Assembly (NCBI GenBank): GCA_003223065.1
Contig: QHXU01000092.1
Coordinates: 1 to 20,726, forward strand
Source of the DNA: Acidobacteriota bacterium
GTDB lineage: Bacteria; Acidobacteriota; Terriglobia; Bryobacterales; Bryobacteraceae
Length of the DNA stretch: 20,726 nt
Direction of reading: 5' to 3'
The position numbers were made by a program, and so were the translations under genes. This document shows, piece by piece, positions 9,401 through 16,656 of the stretch. Numbering within the stretch: position 1 is the stretch's first letter; each line of letters begins with the position of its first letter. The notes beneath the pieces were generated by a model. That model was not told where the DNA came from. It ran no database searches and saw nothing but the letters and a program-made list of their open reading frames with translations.

Positions 9401-9632
9401 GCTCGTAATCGCCCGGAAGCAGCCGCGGCAGGATATAGCTTCCATCTATAGCGCTCTTTGTCTCGAACGATGCATTCGTCGTGATTTGGCGTGCTTTGAT
9501 AGATGCGTTAGGGACTTCGGCAGAACTCTGGTCTGTTACGAACCCTAGAATGTCTCCGCTAAAGCTTTGGGCAGTTAGTGATTCTGGATGCAGGAAGGCG
9601 GAGATCAGAAGAACACCGGCCAATGATCTCAT
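6489..9632 (-). CDS. Oar-like TonB-dependent outer-membrane receptor
   Basis: This 1047-residue protein has a signal peptide (MRSLAGVLLISAFLHPESLTAQ). A carboxypeptidase-regulatory-like beta-sandwich follows (about 25-110; GDILGFVTDQSSAEVPNASI). The TonB plug (about 120-245) carries LPLNGRNFIQLAQLSPGV, YLLDGIETRSP and DAIQEFNVQRNAF. The rest is a 22-strand-type beta-barrel ending in the outer-membrane signature FGLKFLF with a terminal Phe. The length and domain order match the Oar-like receptors that are abundant in Acidobacteria. It should import a large ligand using TonB-ExbBD energy; the ligand is not readable from the sequence. The ATG has GGAG six bases upstream. A sigma70-like promoter (TTGACG-17-TATTAT) lies about 135 bp upstream. 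The TPR gene follows after 29 bp. Confidence 0.93.
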   Translation of the reverse strand: MRSLAGVLLISAFLHPESLTAQSFSGDILGFVTDQSSAEVPNASIKARQITTNASFETKSAIDGSYILPRLLPGDYELTVEATGFKRFVAPLVTLRVGSRITVNVQLQVGEVSTAVEVAAAAQLVSPDDVTVGQVITEKSISALPLNGRNFIQLAQLSPGVTVIDNANSPVTAWTGRKDLSIVVAGLRENDTSYLLDGIETRSPRFGGSGFRPSVDAIQEFNVQRNAFTADQGWGTTVVNVLLKSGTNSLHGDAFYFIRNDAVDARNFFDGRTKPPYKQNQWGFTVGGPIKKDKIFFFGDSEGFRSRLSNTLLGRIPTPQMLQGNSTATLKDPLDGQPFENNTIPSGRFDAVARNVLAFIPAPNRPQDPALNYGRAATTLNDWDQFHIKADWNISSKNRAFARYSYVDERLLQPTLLPNQGLSRPLGDQNVVLEDTHIVSSSVVNELHLGWNHNRAFNVNQEAFGADKARDIGLQNTPTNPASFALPQFAMANFSPIGQNFTQNQEAVDNLYGFSDNLSYTRGRHAMKVGADIRLDRLFVGSDYPSSPYFTFSGQYSGDSVADFLLGLPIISSTFFGDSRAHYTSWQWSFYAQDNFKVTPTLNLYFGLRYEIPGQFVERDDKQGYFDFSTKQVRTIKNDHLPRTLRPTDMNNFAPRFGFAYSVHPRTVIRGGFGLFYDLISANETQHRGVLLPPVEQIVTLNNTLPTPSYQLSRLFPPPTFATTFQPVTQIIADRTPYVYQYNLNVQHQINSVLVELGYVGLVAHKLNRRFNNNLASPGPGSLESRRPYKGFPDILTSQNDGWSDYNGLNFKVEKNFSRGLLLLFAYTYGKALDIGGPDEYAHRDSTGVLKDLRGPAQIDTRQRAVTSYVYELPFGKGKKVLGNVSNSAVSGLVGGWQINGISTFASGHPLTPSMPFDNAQIGARRYQPGNCTGPVNSSGLQSEIRNHATLFPYFNVQNVLPPPPGTMGSCGRNGIIGPGINNWDLGLIKNTQVTEGVAVQFRAEFFNAWNHAQFNGLNTSIGNPNFGRLTSARAPRDIQFGLKFLF

Positions 9633-9756
9633 GTCAAGCTCCGAGCACGATGTTCCTGAACCAGTTGCGGTAGGGACGTCAGTCTTTTTTCAGACGACGC
9701 AGGGATCCACGAGCGGAGCAGCCACTTCCCGTTACTTCTGCCTAGCTCAGGCCATT

Positions 9757-9777
9757 GTGCATAACGTATAATACATA
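9757..9777 (-). promoter_or_regulatory. Three 7-bp phased repeats over the -10 box (candidate operator)
   Basis: Reading the minus strand, three consecutive 7-mers TATGTAT, TATACGT and TATGCAC sit head to tail across and just after the -10 box. The middle part also contains the near-palindrome GTATTATAC. A matching set (TATACAT, TATACAT, TATATCT) lies at 12662-12682 in the nucleoside hydrolase promoter. Confidence 0.4.
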
Positions 9778-9796
9778 ATAGATGAGAGGACGTCAA
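9768..9796 (-). promoter_or_regulatory. Sigma70-type promoter of the TonB receptor operon
   Basis: On the minus strand, TTGACG (9796-9791) and TATTAT (9773-9768) are separated by exactly 17 bp, five of six matches to each consensus box. It points to the receptor gene, whose start is at 9632. The divergent TPR gene starts at 9838. Confidence 0.65.
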
Positions 9797-9837
9797 GGGC
9801 AAACGGCTGGAACGGCCGGGCCCGGACTACGGATGAC

Positions 9838-10830
9838 ATGAGCCCAGGCAGAAGGCGAGCGGGATGGGCCAAGTCGCTTATCTTGTGCCTCTGCACCGGG
9901 TTGCTCTGGTACAGCGTCGCTCCGCAGGCATTGGCTCAAACAGAGGACTTTCAGAGAGCGGTCCAGGAGTACCGCCTCGGCCAACAAGACCGGGCAATGA
10001 CGAGCTTGCAGGCGATCCTCCGGGAAGACCCGGATTATGCCCCGGCGCATGAACTGCTGGGACTTATCCTCACGGCTAACTCAGACCATCAGAAGGCGCT
10101 CTCACATCTGCTCCGCGCTGCCCAATTGTGGCCGAACCACGCCGTTTACCAAGTGAACCTGGCCGTTTTCTACCTGCGGCAGTTACGCATCAAGGATGCA
10201 GAAGTCGTCCTCGATCATTCGCTCAATTCAGCGCCCAGGCCGCAGGCTTACAGGCTTCTTGGAGTCATTAGGCTGGATCAACAGAGAGCCCAGGCGGCGA
10301 TCAGGCTGTTCAGGGAGGCCACCGCGCTGGCGCCAAGAGAGTTGGCTGGCTGGTACGATCTTGGGCTGGCTTACGAGGCCATCTCGGATACTGATTCCGC
10401 TCTGATGTGTTATGGCCAAGCCTTGCAGCTTGATCCGAAGGATTTCGCCACCCATCGTCAGATAGGCTTGGCTAACTTGGATCGCGGTCATGCCGCCGAG
10501 GCCCGCGATCACCTCCACGAAGCGAGCACACTTCAACCAGAGGACGGAGAGGTTGCCATGTATCTCAGCCAGGCCTACTTGTATGCGGGTGATCTCGAGA
10601 ACGCCTCTGAGTCAGCCAAACGAGCTGCTAGGCTCTTGCCAGATGATCCTCGTAGCCACTACCAGCTCGGACTGGTCTTGGCGAGATCGGAAATGATGAA
10701 CGAATCCGCAAAGGAATTCGAGCTCTCGGAAAGACTGCCACGAAAGCTCGCAGTCGGCCCACTCGAGCGCTGGCGCCAGCTCAGTGAGACACGGAAGCGA
10801 ATAGTTCCGGACAGCGATGCCCGCCCCTAA
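9838..10830 (+). CDS. Secreted TPR protein paired with the second CRTAC1-like gene
   Basis: This 330-residue protein has an N-terminal signal peptide (basic GRRRAGWAK, hydrophobic SLILCLCTGLLWYSVAP, then ALAQ as the probable cleavage site near residue 34). About eight tetratricopeptide repeats follow (such as AGWYDLGLAYEAISDTDSAL and PRSHYQLGLVLARSEMMNES). It is likely a periplasmic interaction scaffold. The next gene starts inside it, 14 bp before its stop, so the two are probably translationally coupled, as in the TPR-CRTAC1 pair at the start of the window. The ribosome site before the ATG is weak (GGA in GGATGACATG). A TATAAT at 9767-9772 lies upstream on this strand, but no -35 box stands at a proper distance. 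Confidence 0.88.
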   Translation: MSPGRRRAGWAKSLILCLCTGLLWYSVAPQALAQTEDFQRAVQEYRLGQQDRAMTSLQAILREDPDYAPAHELLGLILTANSDHQKALSHLLRAAQLWPNHAVYQVNLAVFYLRQLRIKDAEVVLDHSLNSAPRPQAYRLLGVIRLDQQRAQAAIRLFREATALAPRELAGWYDLGLAYEAISDTDSALMCYGQALQLDPKDFATHRQIGLANLDRGHAAEARDHLHEASTLQPEDGEVAMYLSQAYLYAGDLENASESAKRAARLLPDDPRSHYQLGLVLARSEMMNESAKEFELSERLPRKLAVGPLERWRQLSETRKRIVPDSDARP

Positions 10831-12613
10831 TTCTCGCCGCCATCAATATCAGCGAGCCAGTCGGCCCCGCCGCTACAAACTGCGGTGGTACGCCCTATTC
10901 GGATCGCCGCTGTTTATCGCCTGGCTCTTATGCCTTTCTCCGTTTCTTCTGGTCACTATCGCAAAAGCCAGGCGCAATAACGCTCCGGCGCCGCCGCTGA
11001 CTTTTGCAGACATGCAGCGCCAAACGGGCATCAACTTCAAGCGCTTGACGGGCGCGCATGGCACCAAGGAACTCGTCGAGACGATGGGAAGCGGTGTTGC
11101 CGTATTCGACTATAACGGCGACGGGCTTCCTGATATCTATCTGGTGAACGGGGCACTACTGCCGTCCCTGTCTAAAAAAGATCCGGCCTATTTCAACCGC
11201 CTCTACCGGAACGATGGCGGTTTTCACTTTACCGACGTTACGCTCGCGGCCGGCGTGTAGGGCTACGGCTATGGAATGGGAGCAGCCGTGGGCGATTACG
11301 ACAACGACGGCTTTCCAGATCTCTATGTGACAAACTTCGGAAACAACGAGCTCTACCGAAATCGGGGTGATGGGACTTTTGTTAACGTCACCCAAAGGGC
11401 CGGCGTGGAGGCTGGAGGATGGAGCACAAGCGCCGCTTTCCTGGATTATGACCATGACGGTTACCTGGACCTGTTTGTTTGCCGCTATGTCGATTACCAG
11501 CTTGGAAAGGGACCCCAATGCGGTGATCGCGAACGTGGTTTGGTGAGCTACTGCATTCCTGACATGTTTGAACCGTCTACCAACCTCCTCTTCCGTAACA
11601 ATGGCGACGGCACGTTCCGGGATGTGAGTCGCGTGGCGGGAATTGGTGGATATCGCGGCCGGGGATTGGGCGTTACCGTAGCTGATTTTGACGGCGATGG
11701 TTGGCCGGATATTTTCGTGGCCAACGATCGATCCAGGAACTTTTTGTTCCATAACAAGGGAGATGGCACGTTCGAAGAAGTCGCGTTGCCGGCTGGAGTG
11801 GCCTACAGCATGGACGGCTCCGCGCGTGCCGGAATGGGAACGGATTTTGGTGACTATAACGCCGATGGGTGGCCGGATATTCTCGTTACCAACTTCGAAA
11901 CCGAAGGGCTTGCATTATTTGAAAATTTCAGAGGCAAGTATTTTGTCGATCTTCAGGGCCCATTACGTCTCCGCGCCCGTACCCATCCTTACGTAGGCTT
12001 TGGCGGGACGTTTTTGGATTACGACAATGACGGGCGTCTGGATATATTTGTTGCGAATGGCCATACGCAGGACGACATCGGCAGCTATAAACCGGATATC
12101 ACCTATGCTCAGCCGAAGTTGCTTTTTCATAACTCGGGTACCGAGTTCACTCTCGTGCGGGATGGGCCGGGCGGGCCGCTTTCTCAGCTCAAAGTCAGCC
12201 GGGGAGCAGCATCCGGCGACCTGGATAACGATGGAGCCGTCGACCTGGTCATCAATAATACGAATGATTTCCCCCAGATCTTGAGGAACCAGATCGGTAT
12301 GCAGAACCACCGGTTCGCGTTGAAATTAGTAGGTAGCCGGAGCAATCGAGATGGCATTGGAACCAGTGTCCGCGTGGAATGTGGTAAGGAGGTTCAATTC
12401 CGGGAGGTCAAGAGCGCCGCAAGCTATCTATCCGCAAACGATTTGCAGGTCAACATCGGCCTTGGAAAGTGCGAGTCAGCGGACGAAATCATGCTTCGAT
12501 GGCCGAGTCGGACAGTGCAAACTCTAAGAAATGTCCGATCGGGATTCGTGTATCGAATTTCGGAGGACAAAGGCTTAAATCCGATCAAACGCTTGGACGG
12601 GCTATCACGCTAG
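10817..12613 (+). pseudogene. CRTAC1-like FG-GAP/ASPIC protein interrupted by an in-frame amber codon
   Basis: One reading frame covers the whole family architecture, broken only by TAG at 11258-11260 (codon 148 of 598). Before it lie a membrane segment (about residues 25-48) and the first FG-GAP blade (FDYNGDGLPDIYLVN). After it come blades DYDNDGFPDLY, DYDHDGYLDLF, DFDGDGWPDIF, DYNADGWPDIL, DYDNDGRLDIF and DLDNDGAVDLV. An ASPIC/UnbV end follows (NRDGIGTSVRV, SAASYLSANDLQVNIGLG). The TAG sits in the context AAGV-stop-GYGYGMGAAVGDYDNDG; a C to T change from CAG would explain it. Total length is close to the intact paralogue at 704-2473 (589). Reinitiation at the ATG of 11276 would give a 445-residue product without the membrane segment, so it would probably not be exported. 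Read-through is possible but unsupported. Confidence 0.85.
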
Positions 12614-12645
12614 AACTGCTAACTTGGTCCGGCCACACGTCAGGC

Positions 12646-12674
12646 TTGACAAGTCCGTTATTATACATTATACA
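12646..12674 (+). promoter_or_regulatory. Sigma70-type promoter of the nucleoside hydrolase operon
   Basis: A consensus TTGACA (12646-12651) is followed after 17 bp by TATACA (12669-12674), in an AT-rich stretch that stands out from its surroundings. The first gene, the nucleoside hydrolase, starts at 12712 with GGAG just upstream. Confidence 0.7.
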
Positions 12675-12682
12675 TTATATCT
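12662..12682 (+). promoter_or_regulatory. Three 7-bp phased repeats over the -10 box (candidate operator, second copy)
   Basis: TATACAT, TATACAT and TATATCT follow each other without gaps over and beyond the -10 box. The same 7-bp phasing and TATRYRT-like pattern appear in the TonB receptor promoter (9757-9777, minus strand), offset by three bases relative to the -35 box. Confidence 0.4.
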
Positions 12683-12711
12683 ACCAGCGCACCGGCGCTC
12701 CCTGGAGACCA

Positions 12712-13687
12712 ATGTTGCGGCTGTACGGCTTCTCGTTCCTAAAGGTCCTGCTTTTGGTCTGCCTGCCGGGTGCCGTCGCCGAGGCACAAAACAAGAGGAT
12801 CCCGCTAATCCTTTCCACCGACGTCGGCAATGAGATTGACGATCAGTGGACTATCGTTTACACACTGCTCAACCCGCTCTTCGACGTCCGTGGGATTGTG
12901 TCGGCGCATGCGCCGGTGCTGAACCCTCCCGCCGCGCATACGTCGTACCGGATTTTAGTGGACATAGTCGAGAATCGGCTTCGAATGCTCCAACATCCTC
13001 CGTTGTTCGAAGGAGCGAGCCTTCCGCTGGAAGGTGCGACGCCCAGGCGAAATGCCGGCGTTGATTTTATTATCGAGCAGTCGAAAAGCTTTTCACGGTC
13101 GAACCGGCTCAATGTGCTGGCCATTGGTGCGGTTACCGACGTTGCATCGGCGATCCTGATCGATCCCTCGATCGCGGAGCGAATAAAAGTCGTTGATATG
13201 GGCTTTCAGGATTGGCCTGATGGCGTGGGCCTATTCAATATCGACAATGACGTCCGATGTCCCACTCGTTATCGGATCAGCTGAAGTGTGCCGCTGGCAC
13301 TTATCGCTGAACCTGGACCAAGCCAAAGCATTGGTGGGCGGCCGTGGTCCGATCGGCGAGTGGCTCTGCGAAGAATTTGTGGCTTTCTATTATCGCTTCG
13401 TAAAACCGCTCCGGAAAGAAGATTTCTCCGGAGTACGCGTGATCTGGGACAACGTTGTGCTTGCGTATCTGCTCGACATGACTGCTCAAGAGACTTATCC
13501 ACGGCCTCGGATGAAGGACGACACTCGTTTCGAACATCCCAAGACTGAGCGAACTATCACGTGGATAACCAGCATTGATGAGAAGCGCATGTGGGCCGAC
13601 TTCATTCGCCATCTGGACCAATACCAACAATCTCACGCTCTAGGTCAGCAAGGAATTCAAACGCGGCACACATACATGATCCCCTAA
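12712..13687 (+). pseudogene. Exported nucleoside hydrolase-like protein, frameshifted
   Basis: From ATG 12712 (GGAG six bases upstream) the product has a signal peptide ending near AVAEAQ. It then has the inosine/uridine-type nucleoside hydrolase metal motif STDVGNEIDDQW (D36, D43, D44) and NVLAIGAVTDVASAI. The frame runs off into a non-family tail after FNIDNDV and stops at 13284. The family sequence resumes in the next frame at VPLVIGSAEVC and continues through IWDNVVLAYLL and MWADFIRHLDQ to a stop at 13687. The break is at the adjacent imperfect 7-bp repeats GACGTCC/GATGTCC (13249-13262). Nucleoside hydrolases usually have about ten more residues between these two blocks, so a short out-of-frame deletion is likely. 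The intact enzyme would split N-glycosidic bonds of nucleosides outside the cytoplasm. The transporter gene follows 83 bp on, probably in the same operon. Confidence 0.8.
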
Positions 13688-13770
13688 GAAAAGAAAGAAC
13701 TGGGCGGCGCAAATGGAAGGGTAATGCAAGCTCGGGATGAGCTGTACGCACTGAGAACCGGGAAGGAGCG

Positions 13771-14772
13771 ATGTTCGTTCTCCACAGTTATGCGTTAGCC
13801 GTTATTTTCTGCTTTATTTCCATGCTGTGCTGGGGGTCCTGGGCGAATACACAGAAAATGACGGGTAAGAATTGGCGCTTTGAGCTCTTCTACTGGGACT
13901 ACGTGTTCGGTGTCTTCCTTCTGGCGGCTGCCGGAGCATTGACAGTGGGGATGACCGGTACAGAGGGACGAAGCTTCTTCGGCGATATCTCCCAGGCGAG
14001 TTCAAGAAACATAGGCTCGGCAATGCTGGGCGGACTGATATTCAACGCGGGCAACATCTCGCTCGTGGCCGCAATCGACATTGCGGGCATGGCCGTGGCC
14101 TTCCCCATCGGTGTCGGTCTCTCGCTCGCGCTTGGTGTGGTGCTGAATTACGTGGCTACACCCGTTGGAAATGCGCCGATTCTTTTTTCCGGTGTGGGCC
14201 TGATCATGGCCGCGATCATCCTGGATGCCGTCGCGTACCGCAGGGTCCCGGGGCAGGTACGAGCAGTCACTACCAAGGGTCTCGTGCTGTCGCTCGCGGT
14301 AGGGTTCTTGCTCGCCTTCTCATACCGCTTCACGGCAGGCTCCATGGCCACGAACTTGACCGAACCGGAGGCGGGTACGCTAGGCCCGTACTCGGCCCTC
14401 TTTTTCATGTCTCTTGGTGTCCTGGGTAGTAATTTCATATTCAATACGATCATCATGAAAAAGCCATTCGTCGGCGAACCGGTTCACCTGTCGCGATACT
14501 TCGAGGGCAGAGGCCGCGATCATCTTCTCGGACTGTTCGGGGGTGTGATCTGGTCGTTTGGAATGCTCACCAACCTGGTTGCCTCCGGTCAGGCAGGCTT
14601 TCCGATTTCGTATGGATTGGGTCAGGGCGCCACGATGGTGGCTGCCCTCTGGGGCGTCTTCATCTGGAAAGAGTTCAAGGGGGCGCCAGGAGGAACAGAC
14701 AGGCTCTTGACCTTGATGTTCTTGGGCTATGTAGCGGGCCTTGTCTTGATCATCGTCGCGAGAGTAGTTTGA
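13771..14772 (+). CDS. GRP/ureide-permease-like 10-TM transporter (DMT superfamily)
   Basis: This 333-residue, strongly hydrophobic protein has about ten membrane helices. The first contains ISMLCWGSWANTQK, then WRFELFYWDYVFGVFLLA, a motif pattern I associate with the glucose/ribose porter group (RhaT, GlcU, RbsU type) and the related ureide permeases. Internal glycine-rich helices (GGLIFNAGNISLVAAIDIAGMAVAFPIG and FPISYGLGQGATMVAALWGVF, discussed as positions, about 92-119 and 271-291) resemble the two-repeat DMT fold. AAGGAG is two bases before the ATG, rather close. Downstream of an exported nucleoside hydrolase, import of a released sugar or nucleobase is a sensible guess, but the substrate cannot be told from the sequence. 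Confidence 0.75.
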   Translation: MFVLHSYALAVIFCFISMLCWGSWANTQKMTGKNWRFELFYWDYVFGVFLLAAAGALTVGMTGTEGRSFFGDISQASSRNIGSAMLGGLIFNAGNISLVAAIDIAGMAVAFPIGVGLSLALGVVLNYVATPVGNAPILFSGVGLIMAAIILDAVAYRRVPGQVRAVTTKGLVLSLAVGFLLAFSYRFTAGSMATNLTEPEAGTLGPYSALFFMSLGVLGSNFIFNTIIMKKPFVGEPVHLSRYFEGRGRDHLLGLFGGVIWSFGMLTNLVASGQAGFPISYGLGQGATMVAALWGVFIWKEFKGAPGGTDRLLTLMFLGYVAGLVLIIVARVV

Positions 14773-14809
14773 GTTTTCTTGAATCATTTAACACAGCGAG
14801 GGAGGTTTT

Positions 14810-15790
14810 ATGAAGTTCTATTCTGACGAAGACGCAGAGTTATCTCTTTTGGAAGGCAAGACAGTTGGATTTGTCGGCTACGGGAATCAAGGCCGGTCAC
14901 AGGCGCTGAATCTGCGCGATTCCGGAGTGTCCGTCATTGTGGGCAATCCATGCGACTCCTATGCGGACCAGGCGAAGCAGGACGGCATGGAAGTCGTCAC
15001 CATCGCTGAGGCAGTCAGGCGCAGTGACATTATTCCTATTCTGATTCCGGATGAGCTCCAGCCGGATGTGTACGCCAAAGAGATAGCTCCCAATCTCCGG
15101 CCTGGGCAGGCGCTGGACTTCGCGCACGGCTACAACATTCACTTCGGTTTGATTCGCCCCCCGGCCGAGGTCGACGTCATCTTGGTCGCTCCCAGGATGA
15201 TCGGGGTTCAAGTGCGGCGGTCCTTCGAGCTGGGCGGAGGCGTGCCTGCATTTGTTGGTGTCTGGCAGGATGCAACGAAAACCGCCTGGGACACGGCATT
15301 GGCCTTTGCCAAGGGCATTGGAGCCACACGGGCAGGTGTCATCCCGTCCACGTTTCAGGAGGAGACCGAACTCGACCTCTTTAGCGAACAAGCGCTTTGG
15401 CCTGAGCGCGGCTATTCGCCGGAGGCAGTCGTCATGGAATTGTACGGCTCGGGCGAAGGCGCCGAAGTCTTCCGGGAGATGGTGCATACGGGCTTCTTCC
15501 GGCAGATGAAGTTCCATTCCCAGACGAGTCAGTACGGAATGCTGACCAGCTTCGGCAAGCTCTCCTCCGACGACTTGAAACAGAATTTTCAAGCAGCGCT
15601 GGATCGCATCCGCTCTGGAACATTCGCCCGTGAATTCCTGGCGGAACAAAGACAGGGTTATCCGGTCTTCCGGCGACTACGAGAACAAGCGATACAGCAT
15701 CCATTGAATGATGCCGAGGACCGGTTGCGCCCGGTGCTGGAATCCACCTTCAAAGCAGGTGGTCACGGCGGCGCTGCGTCCGCATCCTGA
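14810..15790 (+). CDS. Divergent ketol-acid reductoisomerase (IlvC) homologue
   Basis: This is a 326-residue class-I-sized KARI homologue. The Rossmann domain (about 1-180) shows GFVGYGNQGRSQALNLRDSG and AHGYNIHFGLIRPP. The C-terminal domain keeps TFQEETELDLFSEQ with the D and E metal ligands, and SQTSQYG. It is clearly not a standard IlvC. The usual active-site lysine of APK is Arg (APRMIG). The cofactor loop reads GNPCDSYADQ, without the usual Arg/Ser phosphate contacts. About a dozen residues after the metal helix (the CGG...ETLVEAG segment) are missing. The second pair of metal glutamates has spacing E-x5-E instead of E-x3-E. No other branched-chain amino-acid genes are nearby. I infer a related oxidoreductase or isomerase acting on a different 2-keto/hydroxy acid. 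GGGAGG sits four bases before the ATG, and the SDR gene follows after 13 bp. Confidence 0.8.
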   Translation: MKFYSDEDAELSLLEGKTVGFVGYGNQGRSQALNLRDSGVSVIVGNPCDSYADQAKQDGMEVVTIAEAVRRSDIIPILIPDELQPDVYAKEIAPNLRPGQALDFAHGYNIHFGLIRPPAEVDVILVAPRMIGVQVRRSFELGGGVPAFVGVWQDATKTAWDTALAFAKGIGATRAGVIPSTFQEETELDLFSEQALWPERGYSPEAVVMELYGSGEGAEVFREMVHTGFFRQMKFHSQTSQYGMLTSFGKLSSDDLKQNFQAALDRIRSGTFAREFLAEQRQGYPVFRRLREQAIQHPLNDAEDRLRPVLESTFKAGGHGGAASAS

Positions 15791-15803
15791 AACAGGAAGG
15801 CAA

Positions 15804-16565
15804 ATGAGGCTAAGCGATCGAGTCGCCATCGTAACCGGAGCCGCGCACGGGATCGGGCTGGCCACGGCCCAACTCTTCGTCGAAGAAGGAGCCCGCGTAC
15901 TCATGGCGGATATCGATGTTGCCGCGGGTGAAGAAGCTGCCCGCAGCATCGGTGCTCAGCAGGGAAAGGCTCGATTTATCGAAGCCAATGTTGGGAAAGA
16001 GCCGGAGTGTAAGCATGTGGTCGACGAATGTGTTCGGACGTTCGGACGCCTGGATGTCCTGGTCAACAACGCTGCCTGTTTCGTGCTTAAAGGCCTCGAA
16101 GCGACACGGGAGGACTGGATACGAATCATGGAGGTCGGTGTATTCGGTTACTCTTATATGACGCGCATGGCCGCGGCAGAAATGAGAAAGATCGGAGGCG
16201 GGACCGTCGTAAACGTGGCAAGCGTTTCCAGCGTTGTTGCACAGCCTAACTTTGTCACCTACAACGCCAGCAAGGGAGCTGTTCTTCAACTCACGCGATG
16301 TGCCGCAATGGACCTGGCGCCCGACAATATCAGGGTCAATTGCGTTTGCCCGGGATTGGTATGGACTTCGATTGTAGAGAGACGGGCCGCTGAAGCCAGG
16401 CTCACGAGGGAAGAAGTCGCGAGAGATTGGGCGCCGCTGCAGTTCATCAAACGTGCGGCCGAACCACGTGAAATCGCATACTCGATTCTGTTCCTAGCAT
16501 CCGATGAAAGTTCATTCTGTACTGGCAGCCCGCTGTTTGTTGACGGCGGCCATACCGCTCAATGA
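15804..16565 (+). CDS. Short-chain dehydrogenase/reductase (classical SDR)
   Basis: This 253-residue protein is a typical classical SDR. It has the cofactor motif TGAAHGIG (residues 11-18), an acidic residue at the end of beta2 (ADID) favouring NAD(H), and NNAA. The catalytic Ser is in ASVSSV, the catalytic YNASK carries Tyr and Lys, and CPGLVWT and a C-terminal FVDGGHTA complete the fold. An earlier in-frame start exists, but GGAAGG three bases before ATG 15804 and the family start (MRLSDRVAIVTG) select this one. It reads 13 bp after the KARI-like gene and is probably co-transcribed with it, suggesting a joint pathway that oxidises or reduces a hydroxy/keto compound. Confidence 0.93.
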   Translation: MRLSDRVAIVTGAAHGIGLATAQLFVEEGARVLMADIDVAAGEEAARSIGAQQGKARFIEANVGKEPECKHVVDECVRTFGRLDVLVNNAACFVLKGLEATREDWIRIMEVGVFGYSYMTRMAAAEMRKIGGGTVVNVASVSSVVAQPNFVTYNASKGAVLQLTRCAAMDLAPDNIRVNCVCPGLVWTSIVERRAAEARLTREEVARDWAPLQFIKRAAEPREIAYSILFLASDESSFCTGSPLFVDGGHTAQ

Positions 16566-16656
16566 TGCTACATTCGCAGAAACGAGCAACACGGCATTCA
16601 TGGCCATCAGCTCGATGGCTCACGAATATGCACAAACTTCTGGTCGCGATTAACCG

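Noticed and set aside
9767..9772. TATAAT on the plus strand as -10 for the TPR gene at 9838
   Set aside because: No acceptable -35 box lies 16-18 bp upstream. The hexamer is part of the near-palindrome used by the minus-strand promoter.
11258..11260. Programmed amber recoding (pyrrolysine or read-through)
   Set aside because: No downstream recoding element is visible and the other genes use TAG as an ordinary stop (for example at 6489-6491 and 12611-12613).
12469..12711. N-terminal extension of the nucleoside hydrolase into the CRTAC1-like gene
   Set aside because: The upstream part reads the CRTAC1 coding sequence out of frame. ATG 12712 has a good ribosome site, a promoter just upstream and starts a proper signal peptide.
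14897..15649. 250-codon open frame on the minus strand
   Set aside because: It is opposite the KARI-like gene, whose protein is clearly conserved; the minus-strand product has no recognisable features.
16600..16653. Short 17-codon frame before the MFS gene as a leader peptide
   Set aside because: There is no ribosome site, no codon bias for one amino acid and no attenuator-like hairpin, so nothing supports it.
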